A DNA stretch of 64,000 nucleotides from positions 3,941,461-4,005,460 of the forward strand of contig NC_134933.1 in the NCBI RefSeq assembly GCF_051020765.1, read 5' to 3'. Each line of letters opens with the position of its first letter. Position 1 is the first letter of the stretch. The notes below the pieces were generated by a model. That model ran no database searches, was not told the origin of the DNA, and worked only from the letters and a program-made list of their open reading frames with translations. The position numbers and the translations under genes are program-made. The DNA comes from Lasioglossum baleicum (lineage: Eukaryota; Arthropoda; Insecta; Hymenoptera; Halictidae). Positions 50,758 through 63,864 of the stretch are shown piece after piece.

Positions 50758-53700
50758 CGATTAAAGATATCCTAACTGAACATCCAAACACATATGTCTT
50801 AGACTACACCACTTTAAACAACTTTCTGCGAGAAACTATTGGCAACTCCAATCATCTTGAGATAGCCAAAAAGTATACAGATGACACCAAAGCTTTAAGC
50901 AATATGCTATACGACATCTATCCAAGCTTAACACACCGAAGCGCCAAAAGTCGGTTGACCAGAATTATCAAGAAATTAAAAGAAGATAACACAGACTAGG
51001 ACATCGCTTAGCAATATCTTCAAACATGGCACAACACATCTTTGGTAACAGTAATTTCTCAACGCTACGCATCGTATATTGGAACGCCAGGAGCATCACA
51101 CAACGCAAAGAAGAGTTGGAACAAATACTTCAAGATATTGATATTTTCATTTGTGTCGAAACATGGCTCAAACCGGAGATGAGAATATGTAGCATTCAAA
51201 GGCTTTAACGCGGTCCGCAAAGACAGAATAGGCAGAAGAGGAGGTGGTATCGCTATCTTTATCAAAGGATCCATTAAGTATAGTATATTACCAAATATTA
51301 GATCTTTTAATAATCTCATAGAAACATGTAGCGTTAGGCTAGTGAACACTGTCCCACCTATTAACATAATAGCACTCTATAGACCACAGTGTGGATTAGG
51401 TTTTAGGCGCGATGCGGATTGGACATAATATGGATGAGAGTCGTGATGTGTGAAAGCCTTTCTATATATTATAATGTTTATGTTTGACTACGGAGCGAGG
51501 AAGAATCGAGAGAACGGTGACTGTATTGCGAGACGTGAGAGAGTGTAGACGTGCGAGTATAAACAGTGAGTCCAAGAGAGTGAGAGAGAGACAGAGAGTG
51601 ATCCGTGCGAGAACACGTGCAAGAGCGAGAATCTTGTCTTATAATCATTGCATACATTCATTCATTATCATATTATTTAAATATACTATTAATTCTTTGT
51701 CAATTCACAAGTGAACTTATTGAGATCCACCCACACACAGGGCCCCTCTTTAAGCCAAAACAAATGGGATTGGATCATGCAAGCAGTATCAGACTTGCAG
51801 CCTTGTCTCTTCGTAGGTGATTTCAATGCTCATAATACAGCATGGAACTGTTCAAGTAGTGACCGTAACGGGGATAGATTATTTAATAGCTTATTAAGTT
51901 ACAACATCTTTTTGCACAATCCTGATACTTCTACACATGTCGATTTAAGTAACAATAGTAAATCTAACATTGACTTAACTTTTACGACTCCGGATTTAGC
52001 TGAGAAAACTCGGATAAACATTTTGGACGATACTCATGGATCTGATCATTTTCCCATCGATATAGAAATTAACATTGAGAAAAGTAAACATATTTACAGA
52101 AAAGTAACAAATAGATTATCTTCAACCAGAACGGATTGGGATAATTATCAGGAGTTAATGACACAAAGTTTCCAATTATTTCTATCACGCCAACTCAATA
52201 TACTAGACTGTGTGGAAAAATATAACTTCTTTACTGATTATCTTAGAGAAACTATCATAAAGAACACACCCTCGAAGGTGACGGTCAACGATAATATACA
52301 TCGAAACCCAGTACCATGGTGGGACAAAGAATGTGAACGAATCAAGAGGTTGAGGAGAGCGGCCTACAAGAAATGGCAACACACTTATGAAATGTCGGAC
52401 CTAGTTAACTATAAAAAACTCGTTGCAACCGCAAAAAAAAACATTCAAGTCAAAAAAAAGAGAGTATTTTCACAAATTTATCTCAGAATTCAACATTAAA
52501 AGAGGCAGTAAATACTTCTGGAATACTTGCAAAAAACTTAAAAATAAATGGACATATAGCGGGAATAAAACAATGTCCGCTGATCAACGCCTAGAAAAAA
52601 TACATGAATGCTTAGATAAAATTGCTCCTCCTTGGGCTGCCTGTAACCCAGATGAATTTCTACAGGCGCTTCCAAATCAATTCTTTGATAAACCGTTCGA
52701 TTTCACTGAATTCAATTTTGCATTGGATTTTAAAAATGACAAATCTGCACTCGGAAAAGACGGCATAGACTATCTTTCACTAAAACTTCTGCCTTGCAAC
52801 ATTAAACTGGTTCTTTTAAACATATTCAACGAAATGTACCTTGAAAAACGATATCCTCAAGAGTGGCAATCAGTTCAAATGTTCTTCATTGATAAACCCA
52901 ATAAATCGGGCGTTAGGCCTATTTCCCTGGTTTCATGCGTATGTAAACTTTTTGAAACCATGATCAAGAACAGGCTAGAATGGTGGCTTGAAAATCATAA
53001 TATTCTACCCACGTCTCAAGCAGGATATCGTAAGGGTAGATCATATGTTCAGATAATTTAGTTTCTTTATTAACCAGCATCGACTCCGCAAAAAATCAAG
53101 GTAAAGACACTCTAGGAGCCTTTCTAGACGTTCAAGCTGCTTTTGACAATGTGAATTGTAGGTTGCTTATTCAGAAACTAGCCGAGGTAGGCTGCTCTCC
53201 TGAAGTCATAAGATTTATCAAACACATAACGTTTGGCAGGAAAATTGCCGCTATAGATGGAACCACAGGCACTGTCACAAGAACAACTTGGAAAAGTTTG
53301 CAACAGGGAGGAGTTCTAAGTCCACTATTATATAACTTCTATGTAGCTGAAGTTATTAAGAACATTCCAGACAATGTTCAAATATCGCAATTTGCAGACG
53401 ACATAGCTGTCTACTGCAGCACCCCTACCATTATCCATAGCAAAAGGTTACTCGAACAATCGATTAATACTATTAATGCTAATCTCAAATCTATAGGCCT
53501 CGACCTATCACCTGAAAAAACTGTGTTTGTCCACTTTAATAACAGACGCATTCTACCTGGTAAAACCGAAATTATAATAGACAACCATGTCATCAAATCA
53601 AGCGAAACAGTTAAATTCCTAGGAATCAATTTTGACTTTGACATGAGCTTTAAAGTCCATATAAATAATGTGAGGAAAAAATGTTTTAGGCTTCTAAATA

Positions 53701-54545
53701 TTATGAAATTTCTGTCTGGCATTTCATGGGGTGCTTCACCAGAGACTTTGTTGTTAATATATAGTAGTCTCATAAGACCAATTATGGAATATAATTGCTT
53801 CATATATTATCCGAAAAACAAAAACCTAATACTTAAATTAGATCGAATTCAGTTTGCTGCAATTCGACTGGCATTGGGGTACAGAATCAGCACGCCCACA
53901 AATGTTTTGCTTAGCAAAGCTAAAGTCATTTCCCTTCGGGATAGAGTCAATTTTCTAGCTAGAAAATATTTATTCAAATGCTACTCTTATACAACCACTA
54001 CTCCAAACAAAATACCGTTTAAAAACAACACTGATTTGATTGCTATCTCTTCCAATAGACGAACGAAACACTCTCTGTTAGTTGAAAACCTCCTTAATTT
54101 GTTGGAAACACGACCTGATCTAGAGATTGTTGAAAAACATCCTATTTTTACCACAGACTATAACATCCTATTTAATATTCCACCTACTGATGTTTATTTA
54201 GGTCAAACATTACAAGATTCTTCCAACCCTAATGTTCCGTTACGAGATTTTATTGAATCCAACCCTCCGAATACGGTTGCAATCTACACCGATGGCAGTG
54301 TAACGGAAAACTCCGAATCAGTAGGTGCCGCAATATACTGCCCACAACTAACTATCTCCCAAAAATTTAGCTTAGACAAACACGCATCAATTTTCACGGC
54401 AGAATGCTACGCCATTAGCCGAGCATTGGATATTGCCAATTTATATAATAATGCTACAAACTTTATCATCTTCACCGACTCGCAAAGCACAATCAAATCG
54501 CTACAGAAGCCAACCTTCAAATATAGTATCAGCAACCATATAGTA
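50758..54545 (+). pseudogene. LINE (I/LOA/R1-like, with RNase H), frameshifted and truncated
   Basis: 50766-50999 is an ORF1 tail. 51026 onward is an AP endonuclease (VYWNARSITQRKEEL, then after an LTR-like insert VGDFNAHNTAWNC and GSDHFPID). RT follows (RPISLVSCVCKLFETMIKNR, QFADDIAVYC with ADD). RNase H starts AIYTDGSVTENSESVGAA and breaks off after FTDSQSTIKSLQ at about 54545, where P-element sequence resumes. Frameshifts lie near 51178, at an A-run near 52480, and near 53045. Both ends are incomplete, which ordinary 5'-truncated insertion does not explain. Confidence 0.88.
51392..51709 (+). mobile_element. LTR-like insert in the LINE endonuclease
   Basis: The insert is 318 bp with ends TGGATTAGG...AATTCACA between AGTG duplications (51388-51391, 51710-51713). 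It interrupts the endonuclease domain between ALYRPQ and the NLLRSTHTQ continuation. It has a purine-rich middle and no ORF. A solo LTR is the best guess. Confidence 0.45.
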
Positions 54546-55608
54546 TTTTCTTATTCAAGAACATTTCTTCTGTTGCATTTCAATGAGGCAATAACTGAAG
54601 AAAAAGAATCCCTTAAGGAACAAAGTAAGAATTCTTGTGTACAGAGGTGTTGTGTGCGCAACTGCAGCATGATAGATGCTTGTATAATTTAAGCTTCATA
54701 TTTCATACTTAATGGTTAAATTCCCAACTTTTCTTACTTTTATTCATTTCTATTAAGTTCTGTGTGCGATTATGGTAAAATATTTCATACTTAATGCTTG
54801 AATTCCCAACTTTTCTTACTTTTATTCATTTCTATTAAGTTCTGTGTGCGATTATGGTAAAATATTTCATACTTAATGCTTGAATTCCCAACTTTTCTTA
54901 TTTTTATTCATTTCTATCAAGTTCTGTGTGCGATTATGGTAAAATTTTCTGGATTTGTACTTTACTAAATGAATGCACAAACGGAGTGAATGCGGCGATT
55001 GTCTTTGGTAACATATAATTTAAATAGCACAAATACAATAATTATATTATATTTTTCAGGATCTATTTTGAAAGTATTCAATATACAACAACTGTCAGCC
55101 AGCTATCCAAGGAAAACCAGAAATGTTACCAGGCAATGGTGGACATGCAGAGGAAGTTTAAACAATGCAAAATACAGAAGCTGAAATATAAGAAGAGGCT
55201 AGAAATTGCAGATAATTTTATAACCCACAATTTCTGGAAAAGTGTGCCCGAGCATGTCAAAAATCTATTTTTATGTTATCACAGAAATGTAAGTAGGAAA
55301 CAATGTAAAAGAACGTTTACGTTGCGGGAAAAAACAATAGCTTTATCTATTTGGAAGAAGAGCCCCAAAAATTATAGGTTTTTCCAAAATTTGCTATTAT
55401 TGCCCTCTACGGTAACGTTGAAAAAATTAATTACCCAGCTGGATATTATTCCAGGAATATGCAGTAGTGTTTTTGAAGCCATTGGAAAAAATATTACATC
55501 TTTCTCAGCTAAAGAAAAATATTGTGTATTAATTTTTGATGAGATGCAATTGTCTGTGGGAGTGCATTACAATACAATAACTGATAATATAGAAGGTGTA
55601 TACATATA
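54546..55608 (+). pseudogene. P/THAP9-like transposase N-terminal part (copy 1a, truncated)
   Basis: After an intron-like acceptor (tttttcag) at about 55059 the protein matches copy 1b at 57005 onward: RLEIADNFITHNFWKSVPEH, CYHRNVSRKQCKRTFTLREK and LIFDEMQLS with the first catalytic D. There is a frameshift near 55136. It stops at IEGVYI, fused to THAP sequence of the next copy. Confidence 0.8.
54699..54955 (+). repeat. Three-copy tandem repeat, about 81-87 bp
   Basis: tttcatacttaatgcttgaa...gtgcgattatggtaaaa is repeated three times with few changes, in the intron of P-like copy 1a. The same intron region in copy 1b has its own expansion. Confidence 0.9.
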
Positions 55609-58600
55609 GATTTCCTACGGACAGAAAAGGCGACGAGAAAAGAATTTCTAAGTGGCTCTCTGCGGCTGGTAACAAAATTATTGCATTTGCCAGAGAAAAA
55701 ACTAGTGCAGAAGGCAATATGCAACCTACATTTTGAGACAAAATATTTTTTTCGGCGAGGCCTTTCTCGGTCTGCATTACCAACTTTAAATTTACCAGAT
55801 ATTTTATTCATAAATTAATATGGTTAAGAAATAGCGCTACAAATATGTGTGATAATACATCTTGTCTTTATATTCGCAGACCCGATTGAAGTTCCACTAG
55901 ATCATTGGACTCGTGTTGAAAGTGAAGGTGGTAAAAATGATGGTTCCAATGAAAGCAGAGCCATTGATGAACCTTCAACGAGCGGAGGTAATATATTATT
56001 TATTCATAAATGAATATAGTTAAGAAATAGCGCCATAAATATGTGTAATAATACATCTTGTCTTTCTATTCGCAGACTGTATTGGAGTTCCAGTGGATTA
56101 TTTAATGAGTTTTGAAAGCAGAGCCATTGATGAACCTTCAACGAGCGGAGGCAATTATATTACAGAAGGTTGGTATATAGGAGCAATCTGTTCTTATTAT
56201 TTATATCAATTTGTATTAAGCTTTAGTAACAAAAAAATTTGTATTAGATGGTCAGATGCGTAGAAGAAACCTAAAGCGTTCAAGGGAAGAGAATGTAGGA
56301 AGAGCAGTATCATCAAAGAAACTGGCAAAAGGTAATTATCTTATTTCAAAAATTAGTATTTTATAAACGAATATGAAAAGTACTAAATATTTTAGTGTTT
56401 TCTTATTCAAGAACATTCCTTCTGCTGCATTTCAATGAGGCAATAAATGAGGAAAAAGAGTCCTTTAAGAAACAAAGTAAGAATTTTTGTGTACAGAGGT
56501 GTTTTGTGCACAAATGCAGCATTATAGATGCTTGTATAATTTAAGCTTCATATTTCATACTTAATGCTTGAACTGCTAGCTTTTCTTACTTTTATTCATT
56601 TCTGTCAAGTTCTGTGTGTGATTATGTTAATATTTTCTGGATTTGCACTTTAATAATTAAATGCACAAACGGAGTGAGCGAGCTTCATATTTCATACTTA
56701 ATGCTTGAACTACTTTCATTAATTTCTGTCAAGTTCTGTGTGTGATTATGTTAATATTTTCTGGATTTGCACTTTAATAATTAAATGCACAAACGGAGTG
56801 AGCGAGCTTCATATTTCATACTTAATGCTTGAACTACTTTCATTAATTTCTGTCAAGTTCTGTGTGCGATTATGTTAATATTTTCTGGATTTGCACTTTA
56901 GTAAATGAATGCACAAACGGAGTGTATGCGGTGATTGTCTTTCGTAACATATAATTTAAATAGCACAAATACCAATAATTGTATTATATTTTTCAGGGTC
57001 TATTTTGAAAATTTTCAATACGACAGCTGCCAGAGGCCTATCCCAAGAGACGAAGAAAGTGTATCAAGAAATGATGAACATGCGGAGGAAGATAAAGCGC
57101 TACAACATGCAGAGGCGTAATTACAAGAAGAGACTGGAAATTGCTGAACAGTTCGTCAATAACAGGTTTTGGGAAACTGTGCCTGAGCACATAAAAAATA
57201 TGTTCTTATGTTACCATAGAAACATGAATAGGAAGGAGTGTAAAAGATCGTTTACGTTGAAGGAAAAGATTATGGCACTGTCGATTTGGAAGAAGATCCC
57301 GAAAAATTATAAGTTCTTTCAAAATTTACTTTTATTGCCGTCTACGGCTACACTGAATAAAATAATTGCCCAGTTAGACATTAGTCCTGGCATTTGCGAT
57401 AGTGTTTTTGAGGCTATGAAACAAAACGTAAAATCTTTCTTACCTAAAGAAAAATACTGCATTTTGATTTTCGACGAGATTCAATTATCTGCGGGATTGC
57501 AGTATAATTCAACAGTAGATAATATTGAAGGCATTTATACAGATAGAAATGGTAGTTTACAGTTTGCGGACCATGCGACAGTCTGGATGCTGAAAGGCGT
57601 ATACGGTGCAAGGCCGTGGAAACAGACTGTCGCATTTACGTACTCTAACAGTAGTAGTACGTATTTAGACATTACAGAAATGTATACAAAGATTGCAATG
57701 GCAGCAGAGAATATTGGTCTTCAGGTCATTGCTTCTGTTTGTGACCAAAATTCAAACAATGTAAAGGCCATAAATGTGTTGATAAATAATTCGCCAAACC
57801 AGACTATTTCAGTCAACAATCGGGAAATAATTCCTTTATACGATATTCCGCACTTGATGAAGTGCATAAGAAATAACTTGCTGACGAAAGATTTGCAATT
57901 CTCCCTCGATGGCACCAATCAGCTAATCGCGAAGTGGGAGCACATAGACGGGACATATGAAATAGATCGCAGTAATGGACCTAATCGTCTTCTAACGAAA
58001 ATTACTGATAAACATATTAAAAAGGAATGCTTACAAAAGATGAAAGTAGCATGCTGTACGCAAGTCTTTAGTGCAACATTTGCAAAGGTGATCAATCTGT
58101 ACGCGAATTATAGACCCATTCAGGGAGACCATATTGTAGCTTTGTCACAAGATCCAAAACATACAGCAAGTTTATTACTTTTTATTAATAATTTATTCGA
58201 TACACTAAATAATTTTTATAATGAAAGTTCTAACAGCACTTCATACACCCGAAATGTCGCTACTTGGAATGAAGCAATTAAAGTTATCTCGTCGATGAAA
58301 TATATAAAACAGAAACCAAACGATAGAACACACCCCGTTGTTTTAAACAGTTGGATATGCACACTTAAAAATGTCATCAAATTGAATTGCAAATAAAAAC
58401 TTTTAGGCATTAATTTTGCCGGTAGAAACTTTAATCAAGATGCCATTGAAAATTTTTTTAGCTTAATACGCAGCCACGGAGGGAGAAATGCGAATCCGAC
58501 GTGCACTTCTTTCATGCACTATTATAAGAGCATTTTTATCAACAATTTTGGTCGTAGGATATCGTATAAAGGAAATTGCGAAGAAGATCATTCTGATTAT

Positions 58601-59140
58601 TTTGTATACACAAAACACATTATCAATATGAAAAAGAGGCAAAATGTAAAAACAAACTATTCTTTTGAAGATTTAAATATACATTTAAATAGTGTACAAG
58701 ACGAACACGTCACAAATATATTAGTTGCAGTTACTAAAAACTTTAAAACCGATTGCGAAGTCTGTGATTGCGAAGTCTGTAAATCATTGTGCACAGCTGC
58801 AAAAATGAAAGACATATTCGAAGCTAGTTTAGTTATAGATATATGTCATTCAATAATTGTAAATAAGACATGCGAAAGTAATTTAAATCAGAGGGTTATG
58901 GAGTATTTGAATGAAAATATAATTTTCAGAATGGGTACACATACCGAACATGCCGAAAAATTAAAATGCAGTATTTTTCACAGAATTTTTCAGTATATTT
59001 TACAGATGTACATACATCATACAAACCAGATAGTAACTGGAAAATTGAAAAATATAAAACACTCGGGAACACTACTATTCGACGCTGCATGTACCTATTA
59101 TGCGAAACGTGCGTGTAAACGTAAAAAAAAAACTATATAA
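55609..59140 (+). pseudogene. P/THAP9-like transposase, copy 1b, one in-frame stop
   Basis: 5' parts: THAP exon at 55612-55799 (frameshifted, donor lost), small acidic exons at 55880-55987 and about 56077-56166, and another ending near 56331. Main exon from about 56999 to 59140, open from 57005. It shows LIFDEIQLSAG (first D), YDIPHLMKCIRNN (helix with His conserved in P transposases) and FNQDAIENFFSLIRSHGGR (catalytic E region). A TAA at 58394-58396 interrupts the frame, which then continues unchanged, so a single point change is likely. The first THAP exon is missing. Confidence 0.85.
56555..56935 (+). repeat. Three-copy tandem repeat, about 120-140 bp
   Basis: gcttcatatttcatacttaa...aaacggagtg is present three times in a row (starting 56550, 56689, 56813). 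The unit is longer than in the 54699 array but derived from the same intron. Confidence 0.9.
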
Positions 59141-59603
59141 TAAATATTTAATTTTATTTGAAACTGTGTGTATGAATTTCTACCCTTTTCACTCGTAAGA
59201 TTAAGTGTACGCGTGTACATTAAAGTATATATAGCTACGATATATAGAGTTGTGTGAGTCACACGAGTATCTGTGTATAAGTGAGTAAGCGTTTACATCT
59301 ATATATACTGTCATTAGTTCGGCCTCGGGACACTGGGAGCGCTAAAATACTAGGCCACAGTTTTAAGCCCCCTGAGCTCAATGCTTTGGCACGCGCAGAC
59401 GCACGCTAAAATAATATCATTGCGCCGACGCGACACGGCATGTGCACCGACGCCAACCGACGCTAACCGACGCTAACCGACGCCATTGATGCCGACACGA
59501 GTATATCGGAGTTGATCGGAGTTTGGAGCACGGCGTGTTTTGAAGTATACGTAAAGCTTGGTAACGTTCAGTGTTGTAGAGTTTATCCAAAAATAGTTTC
59601 AAA
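59141..59603. other. Spacer and leader before the third P-like gene
   Basis: 59141-59330 is AT rich with a possible polyadenylation signal (aataaat) for the preceding gene. 59420-59490 has (CCGACGCTAAC)n repeats. No terminal inverted repeat could be assigned. Confidence 0.45.
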
Positions 59604-62600
59604 ATGGGCAGATGCGTATATTGTGGGAATTTGAACAAGAATAAAAAAAAAGCAACATTACACAGGTACGTACAGATAACACAGCCTCTTACCACTTTTC
59701 AATACTACTAATATATTTTTGTTCTAATTTTCGTACGATTATGCGTAGATTTCCACTAGACGTACCAATACGGGAAAAGTGGCTGAAATTACTCGGTTTG
59801 GAAGGACTAAATGTTGGAAACAATACTTTATTGTGCTCAAGCCATTTTACACCAGACTGTTTTACAGTGTTCCATTGTAACCAGAAACGTTTGAAACTAG
59901 GAAGTATGTCCACAATTTTTGAAAAAGTGTCAACTTCTGCAGGTGAGAAAGTGTTTCATCATTCATAAAAGTTATTAACAGTATAAGCATGCGTTATAAA
60001 ACTATATATACAAAAATTGATAGTTAATGTATTTGAATGTTTTTTCTTTCTGTTTTAAATGTAAATACTATCATTGATATATCCACAGTTATACCTTTTT
60101 CAGGTGTATCAGAAAAAGAAAACTGTGAACCACAAAGGAATATTCTGATGGAAACAAATTCTGCAGGTAAGAAAGTGTGTCTATGTTGACAGAAAGTAAA
60201 AATGAAAGTTCCTTTACACCTCTACATTAGCGTATGTAATGAATATTTCAAATAATGATGCTGGGTCAGCCTCAAAAATTGAGCAAGTCCCTGAGACAAG
60301 CATAACTGTGGAATATAGTGAGTCTCTTACAACGAGCGAAGGTATATGTAAGTTGAAATAGCTTTCAAATAGAGTATTTAAGTTAATTACACATATTATA
60401 AAAAGAAAATGTGAAGATTTGTTATTGAGATATTAAAAGTGGTATGAAATGTTAATGTTTGTGGACTAAAATCTCTATGTACAGTAAGTACTGAGCATTA
60501 TTTTTCATTGCAGTTACTCAAGGGGTATGCTCCACACCAAAAAGAACATGTGCATCATACAATAAATTTCAATGCGTAACACTGCATGATACAGTTTTCC
60601 ACGATCACAACTACGACGATAGTCCACAAACTACAAAGAGGAAATTAAACGTTGCACGCATGAAATTGGACGAAACTAGGAAAGCAAACAAAACATTGAA
60701 ACAAACAGTACGACGCCTTAAAACGAAGGTAAATTCTTTGCGGGATGTGGTAAAAGCATTGAAAAACGAAAAATTATTGCCTGAAAATGCTTTCTATTGT
60801 CTGTCTCCGCATGAAGACATTTCTTTGGAGTTGTTTAATCGAATTGTAGAAAATAGGAAGAATGGAGGCAAACTTACTAGGGAGAAATATCCTGCAGGTT
60901 TGAGGGCTTTCGCGTTAACTGTCCATTTTTATTCGCCGAAGGCATACGACTATATTAGAAAGACGTTCGATTTAGCACTTCCGCACCCTGATGTGCTCAG
61001 AACATGGTACAACAGTGTCGATGCTGAACCGGGGTTCACAGAGGAGTCATTTCGAACTCTAAAAGAAATGTCGAGTCAGTTAAGGGAAAAAGGAAAGAAA
61101 TTACTGTGTTCAGTGCTCATAGATGAGATGACAATTAAGAAAGGTTGCCAAAGGGGTCGAGACGGTGTAATGCGCGGTCATGTAGATCTAGGAGTAGGCA
61201 CAAGCAATGGCGATGACCTCCTCGAGGCTACGAGCGCAATAGTGATAATGGTAGTGATGTTGGACACTCATGGCAAGTTGCCAATCGGCTACTTTTTAAT
61301 AAATTCATTGAATGCTGAGGCCAAGGCAAACTTATCGAGAGAGAGTTTTATCCGATTACAAAAAGCAAATGTTACTGTATGCTCCTTGACACTGGATGGG
61401 CCAACTGACCACTTTGCCGCGCTCGAGGAACTAGGTGCTCGAATGCATGTGGAAAAGCAAAGAAAAACATTTGACGATCTGTATGATATATTCAAAGTAA
61501 ATTTTCCACATCCCACGCATGGCGAGCCAGATATCAATGTAATTCTTGATGCATGTCACATGCTGAAAAATATCAGAAATTGTTTGGGCGAATACAAAGT
61601 ACTAATTGATAGAGACGGAAATAGAATCGAATGGCGTTATCTGGAGCAGCTCGCATTATTGCAAGAAAGTGAGGGTTTGCGCCTAGGTAACCGACTACAT
61701 TTTAGGCACATTCAATTCCGAAAAATGATCATGAAAGTTTTTTTAGCTGCGCAAACTCTCCGTTTCAGTGTTGCCGACAGTCTAGAGTTTTGTTGTGACA
61801 TTCTACAACTACCGGAATTTCAAGGTTGCAAAGCAACTGCGCGTTTTTTGAGGTGTGTAGATACAATATTCGATTTTCTTAATGTCAGAAACCCTTGGGG
61901 CAAACATACGAAAAGCCCTCTAAGACGGGATAATGAAAATGTTTGGCGCCCAAAATTAGTTGCAGAGATCGCTTACTTAGCTAAACTAACAGAGGAAAAT
62001 GGGAAACCTATATTTAGATCAAGAAGAAAAGCGGGATTCGTAGGATTTTTCACCGCTGTTATATCTATATTCAATATTTTCGATTCACACGTAAAACCAC
62101 TTACATCTCAGATGAAATATTTATTAACATACAAAACCAGTCAGGATCATCTTGAACTATTCTTTTGCGCTATTAGAGCTAGAGGTGGCTGGTGCCCAAA
62201 TCCTACGGTTAGTCAATTTATTTCTGCCTATAAGCGACTACTAATTCGCCATGATATTTCAATAAACACGGGGAACACAAGGGCCATTGACAATACACGA
62301 ATATTCCACGTATCGTCAGGAGAATATAAAAAAACCGTGCAAGGCTTGATCGTTACAATCTGAACGTTTACGATGAGGTCCACACAACGACAGTGGCTGA
62401 AAAATACGGACTGAATAGTATAACCGATAATTCAAGCTTTGCAGAAATGAGTGAATTTTTGAATTTCTCATGGGGTCAATCACCATACATTAATGAATTT
62501 TCGCTCAAGCTATTGGTTATATTTCGGGTTGGTTAGTTTTATCAATCGAAAAAAAGAGAAAAATTAAATGTATTGAGTGGCTGCTTGCATGCCATGAAAC

Positions 62601-63009
62601 GGACAATGACAAGATTTTAATACATAAAAAAAATCCTGCTGCATATGTAGCAGCAATTACGCGCGGCTGCTTGGTAATACCGTCGAGCAGTGTTGTGCAA
62701 ATTTGCTTGACCACCGAGTCTCTCTTCCGTCGTGCCTGTAATATGAATTCTGGAAAACCACCTGTTGAAGCAAGCTTTCCTGCTATTCTGGCCACTCGGG
62801 TTTTTCAACAGGTTGTTGAGAATCATAGGCTTTTTCCTGAGCTGGAGAACCACAATGTTCAAATGTTCAGCGCCGAGGAATTTATCAGCCACACACATAG
62901 GCTTATTAAAATTATTATTAGCAGTTATATAGAACTACGTCTGTATTCAGAAACGAAAAAGTATGCGCTTTCGCTTACCGGGACGAACATACGAAACTTT
63001 CTAACGTGA
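59604..63009 (+). pseudogene. P/THAP9-like transposase, five exons, two frameshifts
   Basis: Exons 59604-59665, 59749-59942, 60104-60166, 60231-60341 and 60514 onward join in phase. The THAP zinc finger has CVYC (exon 1), RFPLDVP, W in REKWLKLL and CSSHF (C-x2-H), followed by a coiled coil (TRKANKTLKQTVRRLKTK). The catalytic part shows VLIDEMTIKKG, SLTLDGPTDH, LDACHMLKNIRN and SQDHLELFFCAIRARGG. A 7-A run near 62330 carries a one-base loss, and a second frameshift lies near 62500; the C-terminus (62540-63009) ends TGTNIRNFLT. It is related to THAP9 and Drosophila P transposase, and is otherwise full length. Confidence 0.88.
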
Positions 63010-63449
63010 ACAATAATTTGGGCTCACCAATAGATACCTTTACTGTATACCTGATACCTTTTATTCTCTTAAGGCTTTATGTACATAACAACGACCTTGC
63101 GATGTTTTCTTTATGTATATAATACGTTTCTGCATGTTACAACGCTTATATTTTATTATTTTAGTTAAATAGCTTTTACACTGTAAATACAACTGCAAAC
63201 GCATGTATGCATGATGTTTCTGCTTCTGCATGTTATGATATTCTTTTATATTGTTTTATATCTTTTTTCTGTACATTTCTTCTTTTATATTTTTATATAG
63301 AAACATTAAACGCATAAAAATAAAGATTCTTTATTACATAGATTTGTTTCCATCAATCTCCCATAAGAGATGCGAGCATGGCCTGCTGTCAATGATTTTT
63401 TGATAAATGCGATCGATTCTGGATTACGAAGATCATCATTTCTAAGCGT
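63010..63449. other. Downstream non-coding stretch
   Basis: AT-rich sequence with repeated cttttatatttttatat phrases and an aataaaga signal near 63320 that may end the P-like transcript. No gene is seen. Confidence 0.45.
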
Positions 63450-63864
63450 AAGATTTATTTGTATATATTATTGTAAAATTAATAAAATTTTAGTATTCTT
63501 ATGAATTAAATTTCATTTAATGCTTCTCCTACGTCTCCTTTATCCCAAACAATAAAGCAAACGACAAAACTTTGCAAATATTTCAAATTCACTTTTTACG
63601 AACTATATTAATCATTACTTTAGTTTGTTTAATATTACATTTATATATTTATATCTGTATTTTCATGAATTTCATTTGCTCTGGCTCTGATTAACTTTTC
63701 TGAATTTCAACCATCATACAAGCAATTCGTATTATATAGCGATCGCGCCATTTCCTTTAGTACACTCTCTGACATTTGGCAGCGCTGGCATCGAAAGTGC
63801 CTTCTTCAATTGGCTTCAACGGCTGCACGGCTGGCTTATGGGAATCTCGTATCCATAGTATATA
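63450..63864 (+). repeat. Diverged interspersed repeat, copy 2
   Basis: Same orientation and block order as 3690-4190 (see there). This copy is interrupted at gtatccatagtata by the MITE at 63865, while copy 1 has the uninterrupted site gtatccatagtatatatt. Confidence 0.65.
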
